Assembly: GCA_016699405.1 (NCBI GenBank)
Contig: CP064972.1
Coordinates: 3,255,501 to 3,319,500, forward strand
DNA: 64,000 nt
DNA from: Holophagales bacterium
Lineage (GTDB): Bacteria; Acidobacteriota; Thermoanaerobaculia; Multivoradales; JAGPDF01
Direction of reading: 5' to 3'
This document shows, in pieces, positions 27,497 through 34,702 of this stretch; the first letter of the stretch is position 1; each line of letters starts with the position of its first letter. The translations under genes were made by a program, and so were the position numbers. A model generated the notes under the pieces. The model did not search any database and was not told the origin of the DNA. It saw only the letters and a program-made list of their open reading frames with translations.

Positions 27497-28396
27497 TCAG
27501 ATCGCCGGCTCGGGTCGCTCCGGATCGGCGGCGGCGTCCTCGTGCAGCAGCGTGCGCACGGCGGTGGCGGTCAAGATGGTCAATCCACCGCCGATCGCCC
27601 AGGCGGAGGGTCGCTCCCCTTGGAAGATCCAGGCCCAGACCGGGTTGAGCACCGGCTCGAGGAGCACGAGCAACGAAACCTCGAGCGCCGGAAGTCGCTT
27701 CAGCCCGTTGGAGAAGAAGAGATAGGCGAGGCCGATCTGGACGACGCCGAGGTAGCCGAGCGTCGCGGCATCGGCGGCGGTGAAGCGACCGATCGGTAGC
27801 GCCATCGGCAGGCAGACGCTCGCGGCGATCAGGTTGCCGGCCGCGAGGGCGCTAGCCGCCCCTCCGCCGCTCGCTCCGTGTTTCGCCATCCAGCGCATCC
27901 CGGCGATGGTCAGGGCCCAGGTTGCACCCGAGGCGACGGCGACCCAGTTGCCGAGCAGCGGGTTCGGGGCGCTCTGACGCGGCGCCTCGGTGCCGAGAAA
28001 GAACATCGCCATCCCGCCGGCGAGCGCGGCGAGGAAGGCGAAGTCTCGCCGTCGGATCGGCTCCCGCAGCAGCCAGGGCGAGAGCGGCAGCAGGTAGAGC
28101 GGCGCGGCCGACTGGAGGAAGATCGAGCTCGCCGCCGTGGTGAGCTTGTTCGCGGTGACGAAGAGCACCATCGTGCCGCCGTAGGCCATGCCGACGAGCA
28201 GCGTCGCCCACGTCCAGCCGCGTCGCGCCGCCGGCAGGACGGCGACGAGAAAGACGAAGGCGATCGCCGAGCGGATCCCGGCGACCTGCCAGGCGCCGAG
28301 CGCGGTGGCCTTGATCGCCGCGCCGCCGGTAGAGAAGAGCAGGGCGGCGGCGGCGATCTGGGCGCGAGCCGTCGCCTGGCCGTGCCGCTCGGTCAC
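27497..28396 (-). CDS. EamA/DMT family transporter
   Basis: The 299-residue protein has ten predicted transmembrane helices in two five-helix EamA halves (SAAPLYLLPLSPWLLREP, and VSLLVLLEPVLNPVWAW). DMT exporters move amino acids, nucleotides or small metabolites out of the cell. The start is GTG 28396, overlapping the stop of the M28 peptidase gene as GTGA, so the transporter is translationally coupled to it. The frame is open far upstream through the peptidase gene but is nonsense protein there. The coupling suggests export or uptake linked to peptide breakdown; the substrate is unknown. Confidence 0.88.
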   Translation of the reverse strand: MTERHGQATARAQIAAAALLFSTGGAAIKATALGAWQVAGIRSAIAFVFLVAVLPAARRGWTWATLLVGMAYGGTMVLFVTANKLTTAASSIFLQSAAPLYLLPLSPWLLREPIRRRDFAFLAALAGGMAMFFLGTEAPRQSAPNPLLGNWVAVASGATWALTIAGMRWMAKHGASGGGAASALAAGNLIAASVCLPMALPIGRFTAADAATLGYLGVVQIGLAYLFFSNGLKRLPALEVSLLVLLEPVLNPVWAWIFQGERPSAWAIGGGLTILTATAVRTLLHEDAAADPERPEPAI

Positions 28397-30720
28397 GGCG
28401 TCGTCGCCGCCGCCTGATCGCGGGCTCGCGCGGCGGCCTGATCGAGCGCTGCAGCGAAGCGTTCGAGCGCTGCGGCGAGCCGCGGCACTTCGGCTTCGGC
28501 CTCCTTCCAGCGGCGCAGCTCGATCGCCTCGCGCACCGCGGGGAGGGTCTTGGTTCCGTAACCGGTGTACTGACCCGGGGCGTAGAGGAGATTGCGGTAC
28601 CAGGGGCGATCCGGCAGTCCGTCGATCGACGTCAGCGTCGCTTCGAGCCCGCCGAGGATGCGGTCGATCTCGCGGCGGCTCGCCGCCGGCAGAGCGACCG
28701 CCTCGGCCGTCGTCAGCGCGTGCTCGCAGGCCTCCGCGCTCGCGACGAGCCGCGTGACGGCATTGTCGAGAGGCGCGAAGTTGAGGAACGGCACGGCATC
28801 GAGCGGCGGCGGCGGCGTACGCCGGACGCGCGCCGACTGCGCCGCCTCGTAGAGTCCGGCGGCCAGCGCCTCCTGGCGTTCCTCGGCTTCGCGTCGCATC
28901 CGGACGGTGAGCGCCTCGACCTCGTCGACGAACCCCGCCACCGACTTGGCGAACGCGGTGGGCGCGAACGGCAGGAGATCGGCGTTGGCCAGGCGCAGCG
29001 TCAGTCGGCCGCCGACCTGCGCCATCGCGACGCCGTAGGCATGGTCGCTGTCCATGAAGCGATGGAAGTGTTCGACTGAGTCGTAGGCCGAGTGGTACTG
29101 CCCATACTCGTCCTCGCCGCCGAAGCCGAGATTGAGCGAGGCGATCCCCAGATGCTGGAGGAACGGTGTGAAATCCGAGCCGGAGCCGAGGGGCTCGAGC
29201 TGGACCGGGTGACCGGCGCGCGCGGCGCGCTTGGCCTCCTCGTCGCTGCCGAGCAGTGCCGCCGCGCGCAGACGGTCGGCGACCGGAATCGCCCGGCGCG
29301 GATCGCGGACCTCGCGCGCCACGCCTTCGACCAGTGCGGTGAGCGTCGCCGATCCGCCGGCGCCGAGCATGCCGCTCGTGGAGCTGTCGGTGTTGAGATA
29401 GGCGACGGCATGCCGGGCGAGCTCGTCGGCGTGCGCTTCGGCCCACTCGGTCGAGCCGAGGAGACCGACCTCCTCGCCGTCCCAGGCGGCGTAGATCACC
29501 GTGCGGCGTGGCGGTGAGCCGGCGCGGGCCAGTGCCGCGACGGCGCGTGCCTCGTCGAGCATGGCGACGAGGCCGCTCACCGGGTCGGTGGCACCGAAGA
29601 CCCAGGCATCGTGATGGTTGCCCCGCACGATCCACTGATCGGGAAGCTCACGCCCCGGGAGGCGGGCGATCACGTCGCGGATCGTCGTCAGTCGCCAGTC
29701 GAAGGCCAGGGCAAGGTGCACGCGCGCCGGCCCTGGACCGAAGTGGTAGGTCAGGGGCAGAGCGCCGCGCCAGCCCTCCGGAACGACGGCGCCGCCGAGC
29801 GCGGCGAGCAGCGGTTGGGCGTCGGCAGCGGAGATCGGCAGCACCGGGATGTGGGTGAGCACGCGCGCCTCGGCGAGCGGCAGGCGCACGGCGTCACGCG
29901 TGGCACCGACCCCTGGCGTCAGGGGATCGCCGCTGTAGATCGGCATGTCGGCGACCGAGCCGCGCTGGGCCCCGCCTGGTGGGCGGAAGCCCCCTTGCGG
30001 GTACGGATCGCCTTGGTAGTACCCATCTCCCCGGGGGTCGGTGTAGAGAATGCAGGCGAGCGCCCCGTGCTCGGCGGCCACCTTCGGTTTGACGCCACGC
30101 CAGGAGCCGCCGTAGCGTGCCAGGACGATCCGGCCGCGCACGTCGATACCACGCCGCGCCAGCTCTTCGTAGTCCTCGGGCAGTCCCTGGTTGACGTAGA
30201 CGAGCTCGCCGGTCACGTCGCCGTCGATCGAGTAGGCGTTGAAGAGCGGCAGAGCGCCGGCGCTCCGCGTCGCCGACGAGTCGCCGGGGATCGCCGGCTC
30301 GACGAGCGTCGCACGGTGCGGGTGCGGTGCGACCATCTCGAGCTCGAGCCGCTTCGGTGTCGGGAACAGGACCTGGAACTCCTCGATCGCCGTCTCGTAG
30401 CCCCAACCGCGGAAGAGCGCGGCGAGCCGTTCGGCGTTGCGTGCGTCCCCTGGCGACCCGACGTGATGGGGTTGCCCGGCGAGCTCTTCCATCCAGGTGC
30501 GTTGATCCGCGGCGACGAGCGACGCGTCGAGTCGCGCTTCGAGCGCGCGCTGGGCGGCCGACGACTCGGCCGTGAAGCCGAGGATCCGCGGCAGCGCCGC
30601 GTCCGTTGACGCTGTGGATGCAGCCGGTGCCGCGGCGGTGGCGGGCGACGTGAGGAGGGCGAGCGCGGCGAGGACCGCAGCGGCGACTCTGAGGCGGCGA
30701 CGGGCTGGATTCGGATTCAT
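28393..30720 (-). CDS. M28 family peptidase, glutamate carboxypeptidase II-like
   Basis: The 775-residue exported protein has a signal peptide, a PA insert domain, an M28 zinc-peptidase core (NHHDAWVFGATDP and WDGEEVGLLGSTEWAE, whose Glu pair includes the catalytic base and a metal ligand, plus LNTDSS), and a C-terminal transferrin-receptor-like dimerisation region. This layout matches glutamate carboxypeptidase II (PSMA). Such enzymes remove C-terminal residues, often glutamate, from peptides. ATG 30720 has GGAGAG upstream, and a TGC-TAACGT box lies further up. The downstream exporter gene is coupled by GTGA. Confidence 0.93.
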   Translation of the reverse strand: MNPNPARRRLRVAAAVLAALALLTSPATAAAPAASTASTDAALPRILGFTAESSAAQRALEARLDASLVAADQRTWMEELAGQPHHVGSPGDARNAERLAALFRGWGYETAIEEFQVLFPTPKRLELEMVAPHPHRATLVEPAIPGDSSATRSAGALPLFNAYSIDGDVTGELVYVNQGLPEDYEELARRGIDVRGRIVLARYGGSWRGVKPKVAAEHGALACILYTDPRGDGYYQGDPYPQGGFRPPGGAQRGSVADMPIYSGDPLTPGVGATRDAVRLPLAEARVLTHIPVLPISAADAQPLLAALGGAVVPEGWRGALPLTYHFGPGPARVHLALAFDWRLTTIRDVIARLPGRELPDQWIVRGNHHDAWVFGATDPVSGLVAMLDEARAVAALARAGSPPRRTVIYAAWDGEEVGLLGSTEWAEAHADELARHAVAYLNTDSSTSGMLGAGGSATLTALVEGVAREVRDPRRAIPVADRLRAAALLGSDEEAKRAARAGHPVQLEPLGSGSDFTPFLQHLGIASLNLGFGGEDEYGQYHSAYDSVEHFHRFMDSDHAYGVAMAQVGGRLTLRLANADLLPFAPTAFAKSVAGFVDEVEALTVRMRREAEERQEALAAGLYEAAQSARVRRTPPPPLDAVPFLNFAPLDNAVTRLVASAEACEHALTTAEAVALPAASRREIDRILGGLEATLTSIDGLPDRPWYRNLLYAPGQYTGYGTKTLPAVREAIELRRWKEAEAEVPRLAAALERFAAALDQAAARARDQAAATTP

Positions 30721-30834
30721 CGGATCGGCTCTCCGCGACGACAGGAATCGCGATCACGTTAGCACGCGCAACGCATCGAAACGGCGCGTTAGGATGGCGC
30801 GCGGCGTGGCGAAGCCGATCCGAAGGAGACGTCG

Positions 30835-31182
30835 ATGGCCGACCGACCCCACCTGATTGCCGAGTTGGACCCCGAGCTGGCCACGGCGGCCCGCGATCTC
30901 GCCCGTCGCCTCCGGGAGTCGCCGCGTCCCCGGGAGCTGAAGAGCGAGGCCGCCGAGCTCGTGGTCCGTCTCACCATCGCCGGTCTGGAGTCGCACTTCC
31001 TGCGGCCGGTCGAGAGATTGGGCCTGGGGTTCGTGGCCCTCTCGACGGTCCGGCTCGGGCTCAAGACCTCCGGTCAGGGCGTCGGCGTCCTGGTGCGCCG
31101 GATCTTCGACGGGATGGACGACGAGAAGCTGCGGGGCGTGGCCGACACGCTCTCGGCGACGGTGGTCGATCTCGAGGAATGA
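30835..31182 (+). CDS. Small protein of unknown function
   Basis: The 115-residue protein has a good AAGGAG site seven bases from ATG 30835. It is mostly amphipathic helix with Arg/Glu/Leu-rich segments and no signal peptide. A hydrophobic patch (GLGFVALSTVRLGL) lies near residue 65. It is followed by a HugZ-like gene 37 bases on. I do not recognise the family. Confidence 0.72.
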   Translation: MADRPHLIAELDPELATAARDLARRLRESPRPRELKSEAAELVVRLTIAGLESHFLRPVERLGLGFVALSTVRLGLKTSGQGVGVLVRRIFDGMDDEKLRGVADTLSATVVDLEE

Positions 31183-31219
31183 CCCTGGCGGAGGTCCGCC
31201 GGGCGAAGCGGAGGGTTCC

Positions 31220-31693
31220 ATGGATCGACAAGCGCTCGAGCTGCTGCGCTCGCTGTTGACCGGCGAGCGGCTCCTCGCCCTGGCGGTCGTGGTCGGGGGC
31301 GAGCCGGTCGCCGGCATCCTGCCGTTCCTCGCCGACCGCGGTCTCGACAGCCTGCTGGTTCACGTCTCGGGAATGGCTCGCCACAGCCGCGGTCTCTCTC
31401 CGGGAGCGCGCGTGTCGGTGGCCATCCACCACCCGCTCGGCGCCGGCGACGATGCGCTCCGGGCGCCGCGTCTGCTCGCCGACGCACGGGTGGAGGAGGT
31501 GAGCGCCGAGCAGCGTCCGGCGATCGCCACCGCGTGGACCGCCGCCTTCCCGAGTGCGGCGATGACCGTGGGTCTCGGCGACTTCGTCTTCCGTCGCCTG
31601 CGGCTCGAGAGCGCCCGCCTGGTCGCCGGCTTCGCCCAGGCGCATGGCGTGACCTCGCACGACCTCGAAGCCGCAGCCTCCCTGGCCGACTGA
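31220..31693 (+). CDS. FMN-binding split-barrel (pyridoxamine 5'-phosphate oxidase / HugZ-like) protein
   Basis: The 157-residue protein is a single split beta barrel: LVHVSGMARHSRGLSPGARVSV in the flavin-binding part and FRRLRLESARLVAGFAQAHGV at the end, resembling HugZ and general-stress flavoproteins. Members bind FMN, F420 or heme and catalyse small redox or heme-degrading reactions. The barrel is shorter than HugZ proper, so heme oxygenase activity is not claimed. GGAGGG precedes ATG 31220. Confidence 0.82.
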   Translation: MDRQALELLRSLLTGERLLALAVVVGGEPVAGILPFLADRGLDSLLVHVSGMARHSRGLSPGARVSVAIHHPLGAGDDALRAPRLLADARVEEVSAEQRPAIATAWTAAFPSAAMTVGLGDFVFRRLRLESARLVAGFAQAHGVTSHDLEAAASLAD

Positions 31694-31703
31694 CCGACTG
31701 CCG

Positions 31704-31761
31704 CCGTCAGGGCGCCGCGGCGGCCGCCGCTGCCGTCAGGGTGCGGCGGCGGCCGCCGCCG
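31704..31761. repeat. 29-bp imperfect tandem duplication at the caxA 3' end
   Basis: Two adjacent 29-base copies (31704-31732 and 31733-31761) match at 26 positions. The second copy holds the caxA stop and its Ala-rich tail; the first lies just beyond the stop. Confidence 0.8.
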
Positions 31762-32863
31762 CCGTCGCGCTGTCGGGCAGGAAGTAGAAGACCAGGCCGA
31801 GGATCAGGTAGACGGCGAGGAGCTGCACCCCCTCGAGCCAGTGCGATTCCCCGTCGCTCGAAATCTGCCCGCTGATCGCCACGGCGAGGACGATCGCCAG
31901 GACCTCCGCCGGGCTGAAGACCAGATCCATCGGCGCCGGCGCCACGAAATAGCTCGCCAGGACGAGGACCGGCGCGACGAAGAGGGCGATCTGGATGCTC
32001 GAGCCGATGGCGATGCCGAGGGCGAGGTCCATCCGGTTCTTGCGCGCGACGAGAATCGCCGTCGAATGCTCGGCGGCATTCCCGATGACCGCCACGACGA
32101 TGATGCCGACGAAGAGGCTGCTCATGCCGAAGGCGTGCGCCGCCTGTTCGATCGACCCGACGAGCACCTCCGAGATCCAGGCGATCAGCGCGGTGGCGAC
32201 GCCGAGGACGCCGAGCGAACGGCTGAGGGGCCAGGAGACGTGATCGGGCGACGCCACCTCCGCCGCCGCGGCCGCGTCGCCGGTGAAGAGCTGCTTGTGG
32301 GTGTGGAGCGAAAAGAGCAGCGAGAGGGCGTAGCAGACGAGGAGGACGACGGCGATCTCGACGCTCAGGCTGCGTTCGAGCTGGATCGAGGGGTGGACGA
32401 GATGGTGAAAGACCGCCGGCAGGACGAGCGAGATGGCGGCGAGCGTCAGCATCGTCGACATCATCCGCGCGCCGGCGGCGTTGAATCGCAGGTCCTTATA
32501 GCGCAGCCCGCCGGCGAGACAGGCGGCGCCCATCACCAGGAGGATGTTGCCGAGGATCGAGCCGGTGAGCGATGCCTTGACGACCTCGGTCATCCCCTGA
32601 CGCAGGGCCACGAGGGCGATGATGAGCTCGGCGGCGTTGCCGAAGGTGGCATTGAGCAGGCCGCCGACGCCTTCGCCGGTCTTCTCGGCGAGGTGCTCGG
32701 TGGCCTTGCCGAGCCAGCCGGCGAGCGGCACGATGGCCAGGCAGGCGGCGACGAAGATCGGCACGTGGGCGGCTGGTTGCAGATGCTCGAGGGCGAGGGC
32801 CACGGGCACGAAGACCAGCAGCCAGTCGAGGGAGGGCTTCAACAGGCTCGCTCGTTTGCTCAT
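31736..32863 (-). CDS. caxA: Calcium/proton exchanger (CaCA family)
   Basis: The 375-residue protein has about eleven transmembrane helices and the two inverted cation-binding alpha repeats, each with GNAAE (LLNATFGNAAELIIA, and GIIVVAVIGNAAEHSTAI), typical of CAX antiporters. It expels Ca2+ in exchange for H+. ATG 32863 overlaps the stop of the upstream dehydratase as ATGA. The C terminus is an Ala run made by a small tandem duplication. The frame extends upstream through the dehydratase gene, but that part is not real protein. Confidence 0.93.
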   Translation of the reverse strand: MSKRASLLKPSLDWLLVFVPVALALEHLQPAAHVPIFVAACLAIVPLAGWLGKATEHLAEKTGEGVGGLLNATFGNAAELIIALVALRQGMTEVVKASLTGSILGNILLVMGAACLAGGLRYKDLRFNAAGARMMSTMLTLAAISLVLPAVFHHLVHPSIQLERSLSVEIAVVLLVCYALSLLFSLHTHKQLFTGDAAAAAEVASPDHVSWPLSRSLGVLGVATALIAWISEVLVGSIEQAAHAFGMSSLFVGIIVVAVIGNAAEHSTAILVARKNRMDLALGIAIGSSIQIALFVAPVLVLASYFVAPAPMDLVFSPAEVLAIVLAVAISGQISSDGESHWLEGVQLLAVYLILGLVFYFLPDSATAAAAAAAP

Positions 32864-33810
32864 GAGGCTCCCGAATCGGAGTGGAGGAGAAGGCGGCCGT
32901 AGAGATCCGCGTCGACGTTGCCTCCGGAGACGACGCAGACGACGCGACGGCCGCGGAAGTTCTGGGGTGAGGTGAGCAGCGCGCCGATCCCCAGGGCGCC
33001 GGTGGGCTCGGCCTTGAGGTTGGCATCGGCGAAGAGCAGACGCACTCCCTCGGCGATCGCCGCCTCGGGTACCTCGACGATGCCGGCGAGACCCTCGCGG
33101 AGGATCTCCCAATTGCGACCGCCGAGCGACGGCGTGCGCGCGCCGTCGGCCAACGTCTGCGGCTCGCCGGCGTTCGACACCCGTTCGCCGGCCGCGAGCG
33201 ACCGCGCCGCGTCGTTGGCCAGGGCAGGCTCGGCGCCCCAGAGGGACGCCGTGTGACCACCCCGGCGGAGGCCCAGGAGGAGGCCGGAGGCGAGGCCGCC
33301 CCCGCCGACCGGGGCCAGAACGGTGTCGAACGGCTCGCTCAGCCGAGACAGCTCTTCGCCCAGGCTGGAGTTGCCGGAGATCACCAGGTCGTCGTCGTAG
33401 GCGCTGGCGACGTAGGCCTCGGGGTGGGCGGCGGCGACCTCGGCCACGCGCGCGGCGCGCGACGTCACGCGGGTGTCGACGAGGACGACCTCGCCGCCGT
33501 ACGCGCGGACCGCGTCGACCTTGACCCGCGCCGAGCTCTCCGGCATGACGACGATCGCCTGCTTGCCGGCGCGGGCACAGCCGGCGGCAAGCGCCTGACC
33601 GAAGTTGCCCGAGGACGCGGTGACGATCGTCGGGTGCGGGACCCCGAGCGCGACGGAATAGGCGGCGCGGAACTTGAAGCTGCCGGTGTGCTGGAAGGTC
33701 TCGCTGGCGAGGCGCACGTCGATGCCGAGCCGCCTGGCGAGGCGCGGCGCGGCGACGATCGTAGTGGGGCGAAGGGCGGCGAGGAGGGCTGGAGCCGGAG
33801 GAGCGATCAC
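32860..33810 (-). CDS. Threonine/serine dehydratase-like PLP enzyme
   Basis: The 316-residue fold-type II PLP enzyme has Lys46 in HTGSFKFRAA, the phosphate loop SSGNFGQ, and the GGGGL cofactor site. It is a single-domain protein without a C-terminal ACT domain, so it resembles catabolic threonine/serine dehydratase or serine racemase more than biosynthetic IlvA. GTG 33810 is preferred because a TATCCT box sits eight bases upstream; TTG 33819 is an alternative three codons earlier. It is coupled to caxA by an ATGA overlap, which is an unusual pairing. Confidence 0.88.
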   Translation of the reverse strand: MIAPPAPALLAALRPTTIVAAPRLARRLGIDVRLASETFQHTGSFKFRAAYSVALGVPHPTIVTASSGNFGQALAAGCARAGKQAIVVMPESSARVKVDAVRAYGGEVVLVDTRVTSRAARVAEVAAAHPEAYVASAYDDDLVISGNSSLGEELSRLSEPFDTVLAPVGGGGLASGLLLGLRRGGHTASLWGAEPALANDAARSLAAGERVSNAGEPQTLADGARTPSLGGRNWEILREGLAGIVEVPEAAIAEGVRLLFADANLKAEPTGALGIGALLTSPQNFRGRRVVCVVSGGNVDADLYGRLLLHSDSGAS

Positions 33811-33818
33811 GGCGCGCA

Positions 33819-33824
33819 AGGATA
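33819..33824 (-). promoter_or_regulatory. -10-like box for the dehydratase-caxA pair
   Basis: TATCCT on the minus strand ends eight bases before GTG 33810. No -35 is visible. Confidence 0.3.
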
Positions 33825-33854
33825 TCGCGGCCGGGACGCTCTCGGCGTTCGCCC

Positions 33855-34532
33855 TCAGCCTCGCGTCGTGGTGGCGAGCGAGTCGATGAAGGCCTCGAGC
33901 AGGCGCTCACTCTCCGCCGGGAGGTCGACGAACTCGATGCCGATCTCGTAGCCGGTGCCGGCCCCCTCCCGTGGTGCGGCGAGGGAGGCGACCCGACCCG
34001 ACCCGCGCACCAGGCCACCATCGGGAAGGGCGATGCGCAGCGGGTAGACCTGTTCGGGGACCAACGGCTGATCGGTCTCGATGAGCATGCCGCTCCGGCT
34101 CACCAGGCGGACGCGGAAGCTCTCCGGGCTCTCGAGCAGCGCGAGGTCCGGCGCCTCGATGACGAAGCGCAGTCCGGTCAAGCGCTGCTCGCTCAACACC
34201 CGGTTGGCGTCGATGAAGCCCAGCAACGCCTCCATCTCCGGCGTGATCAGGCCGTCGAACCGCAACCCGGCCGAGTACTCGGGCACCGAGTCGCCCCCGT
34301 CGAGGCGGCGGACGCCGGAGAGCGTCGACCAGGCGACCGTGCCCTGGATCTCGATCGCCCGCTCGGCGCGTTCGAGGCGGAGCCCGTAAGTCGCGCCAAG
34401 GTTGAGGCGGCGATCGGCGACGAGCGCCACCCCGCCGAGACTGATGTTGACGACCTCGACACGGGTGGCGAGCACCATGTGGCCGGTGACACCCTCGACC
34501 ACGAAGCGCGGATGGCGCCGCTTTTCGTTCAT
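33855..34532 (-). CDS. Two-unit PilZ domain protein
   Basis: The 225-residue protein begins NEKRRHPRF (RxxxR c-di-GMP motif), followed by VVNISLGGVAL. A second PilZ-like barrel (SFRVRLVSRSGMLIETDQPL, GYEIGIEFVDLP) has no RxxxR. The layout mirrors the gene at 15646, although the sequences differ widely. It should sense c-di-GMP in the cytoplasm; the output partner is unknown. GAGGG precedes ATG 34532 and a TACACT box lies upstream. Confidence 0.87.
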   Translation of the reverse strand: MNEKRRHPRFVVEGVTGHMVLATRVEVVNISLGGVALVADRRLNLGATYGLRLERAERAIEIQGTVAWSTLSGVRRLDGGDSVPEYSAGLRFDGLITPEMEALLGFIDANRVLSEQRLTGLRFVIEAPDLALLESPESFRVRLVSRSGMLIETDQPLVPEQVYPLRIALPDGGLVRGSGRVASLAAPREGAGTGYEIGIEFVDLPAESERLLEAFIDSLATTTRG

Positions 34533-34635
34533 TGTCGACCCTCGATTGGTCGCGTCCAGTGTAGCGCGATCCTCCGCTCCGGGAGGGACCGGACCCGGGG
34601 GCGAGGTCGGCGTGCGGCTCCCGCAGGGCCCCGCT

Positions 34636-34644
34636 TGCTAGAAT
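34636..34644 (+). promoter_or_regulatory. Extended -10 box upstream of the S9 peptidase
   Basis: TGC-TAGAAT, five of six -10 bases plus the TGN extension, lies about 58 bases before ATG 34703. No -35 is evident. GGGAGG stands before the ATG. Confidence 0.5.
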
Positions 34645-34702
34645 CCGAGCGGCCGCCGCGCCTCGCGGCTCTCGCACCTACGCCCGTTCCGGGAGGAATC
34701 GC

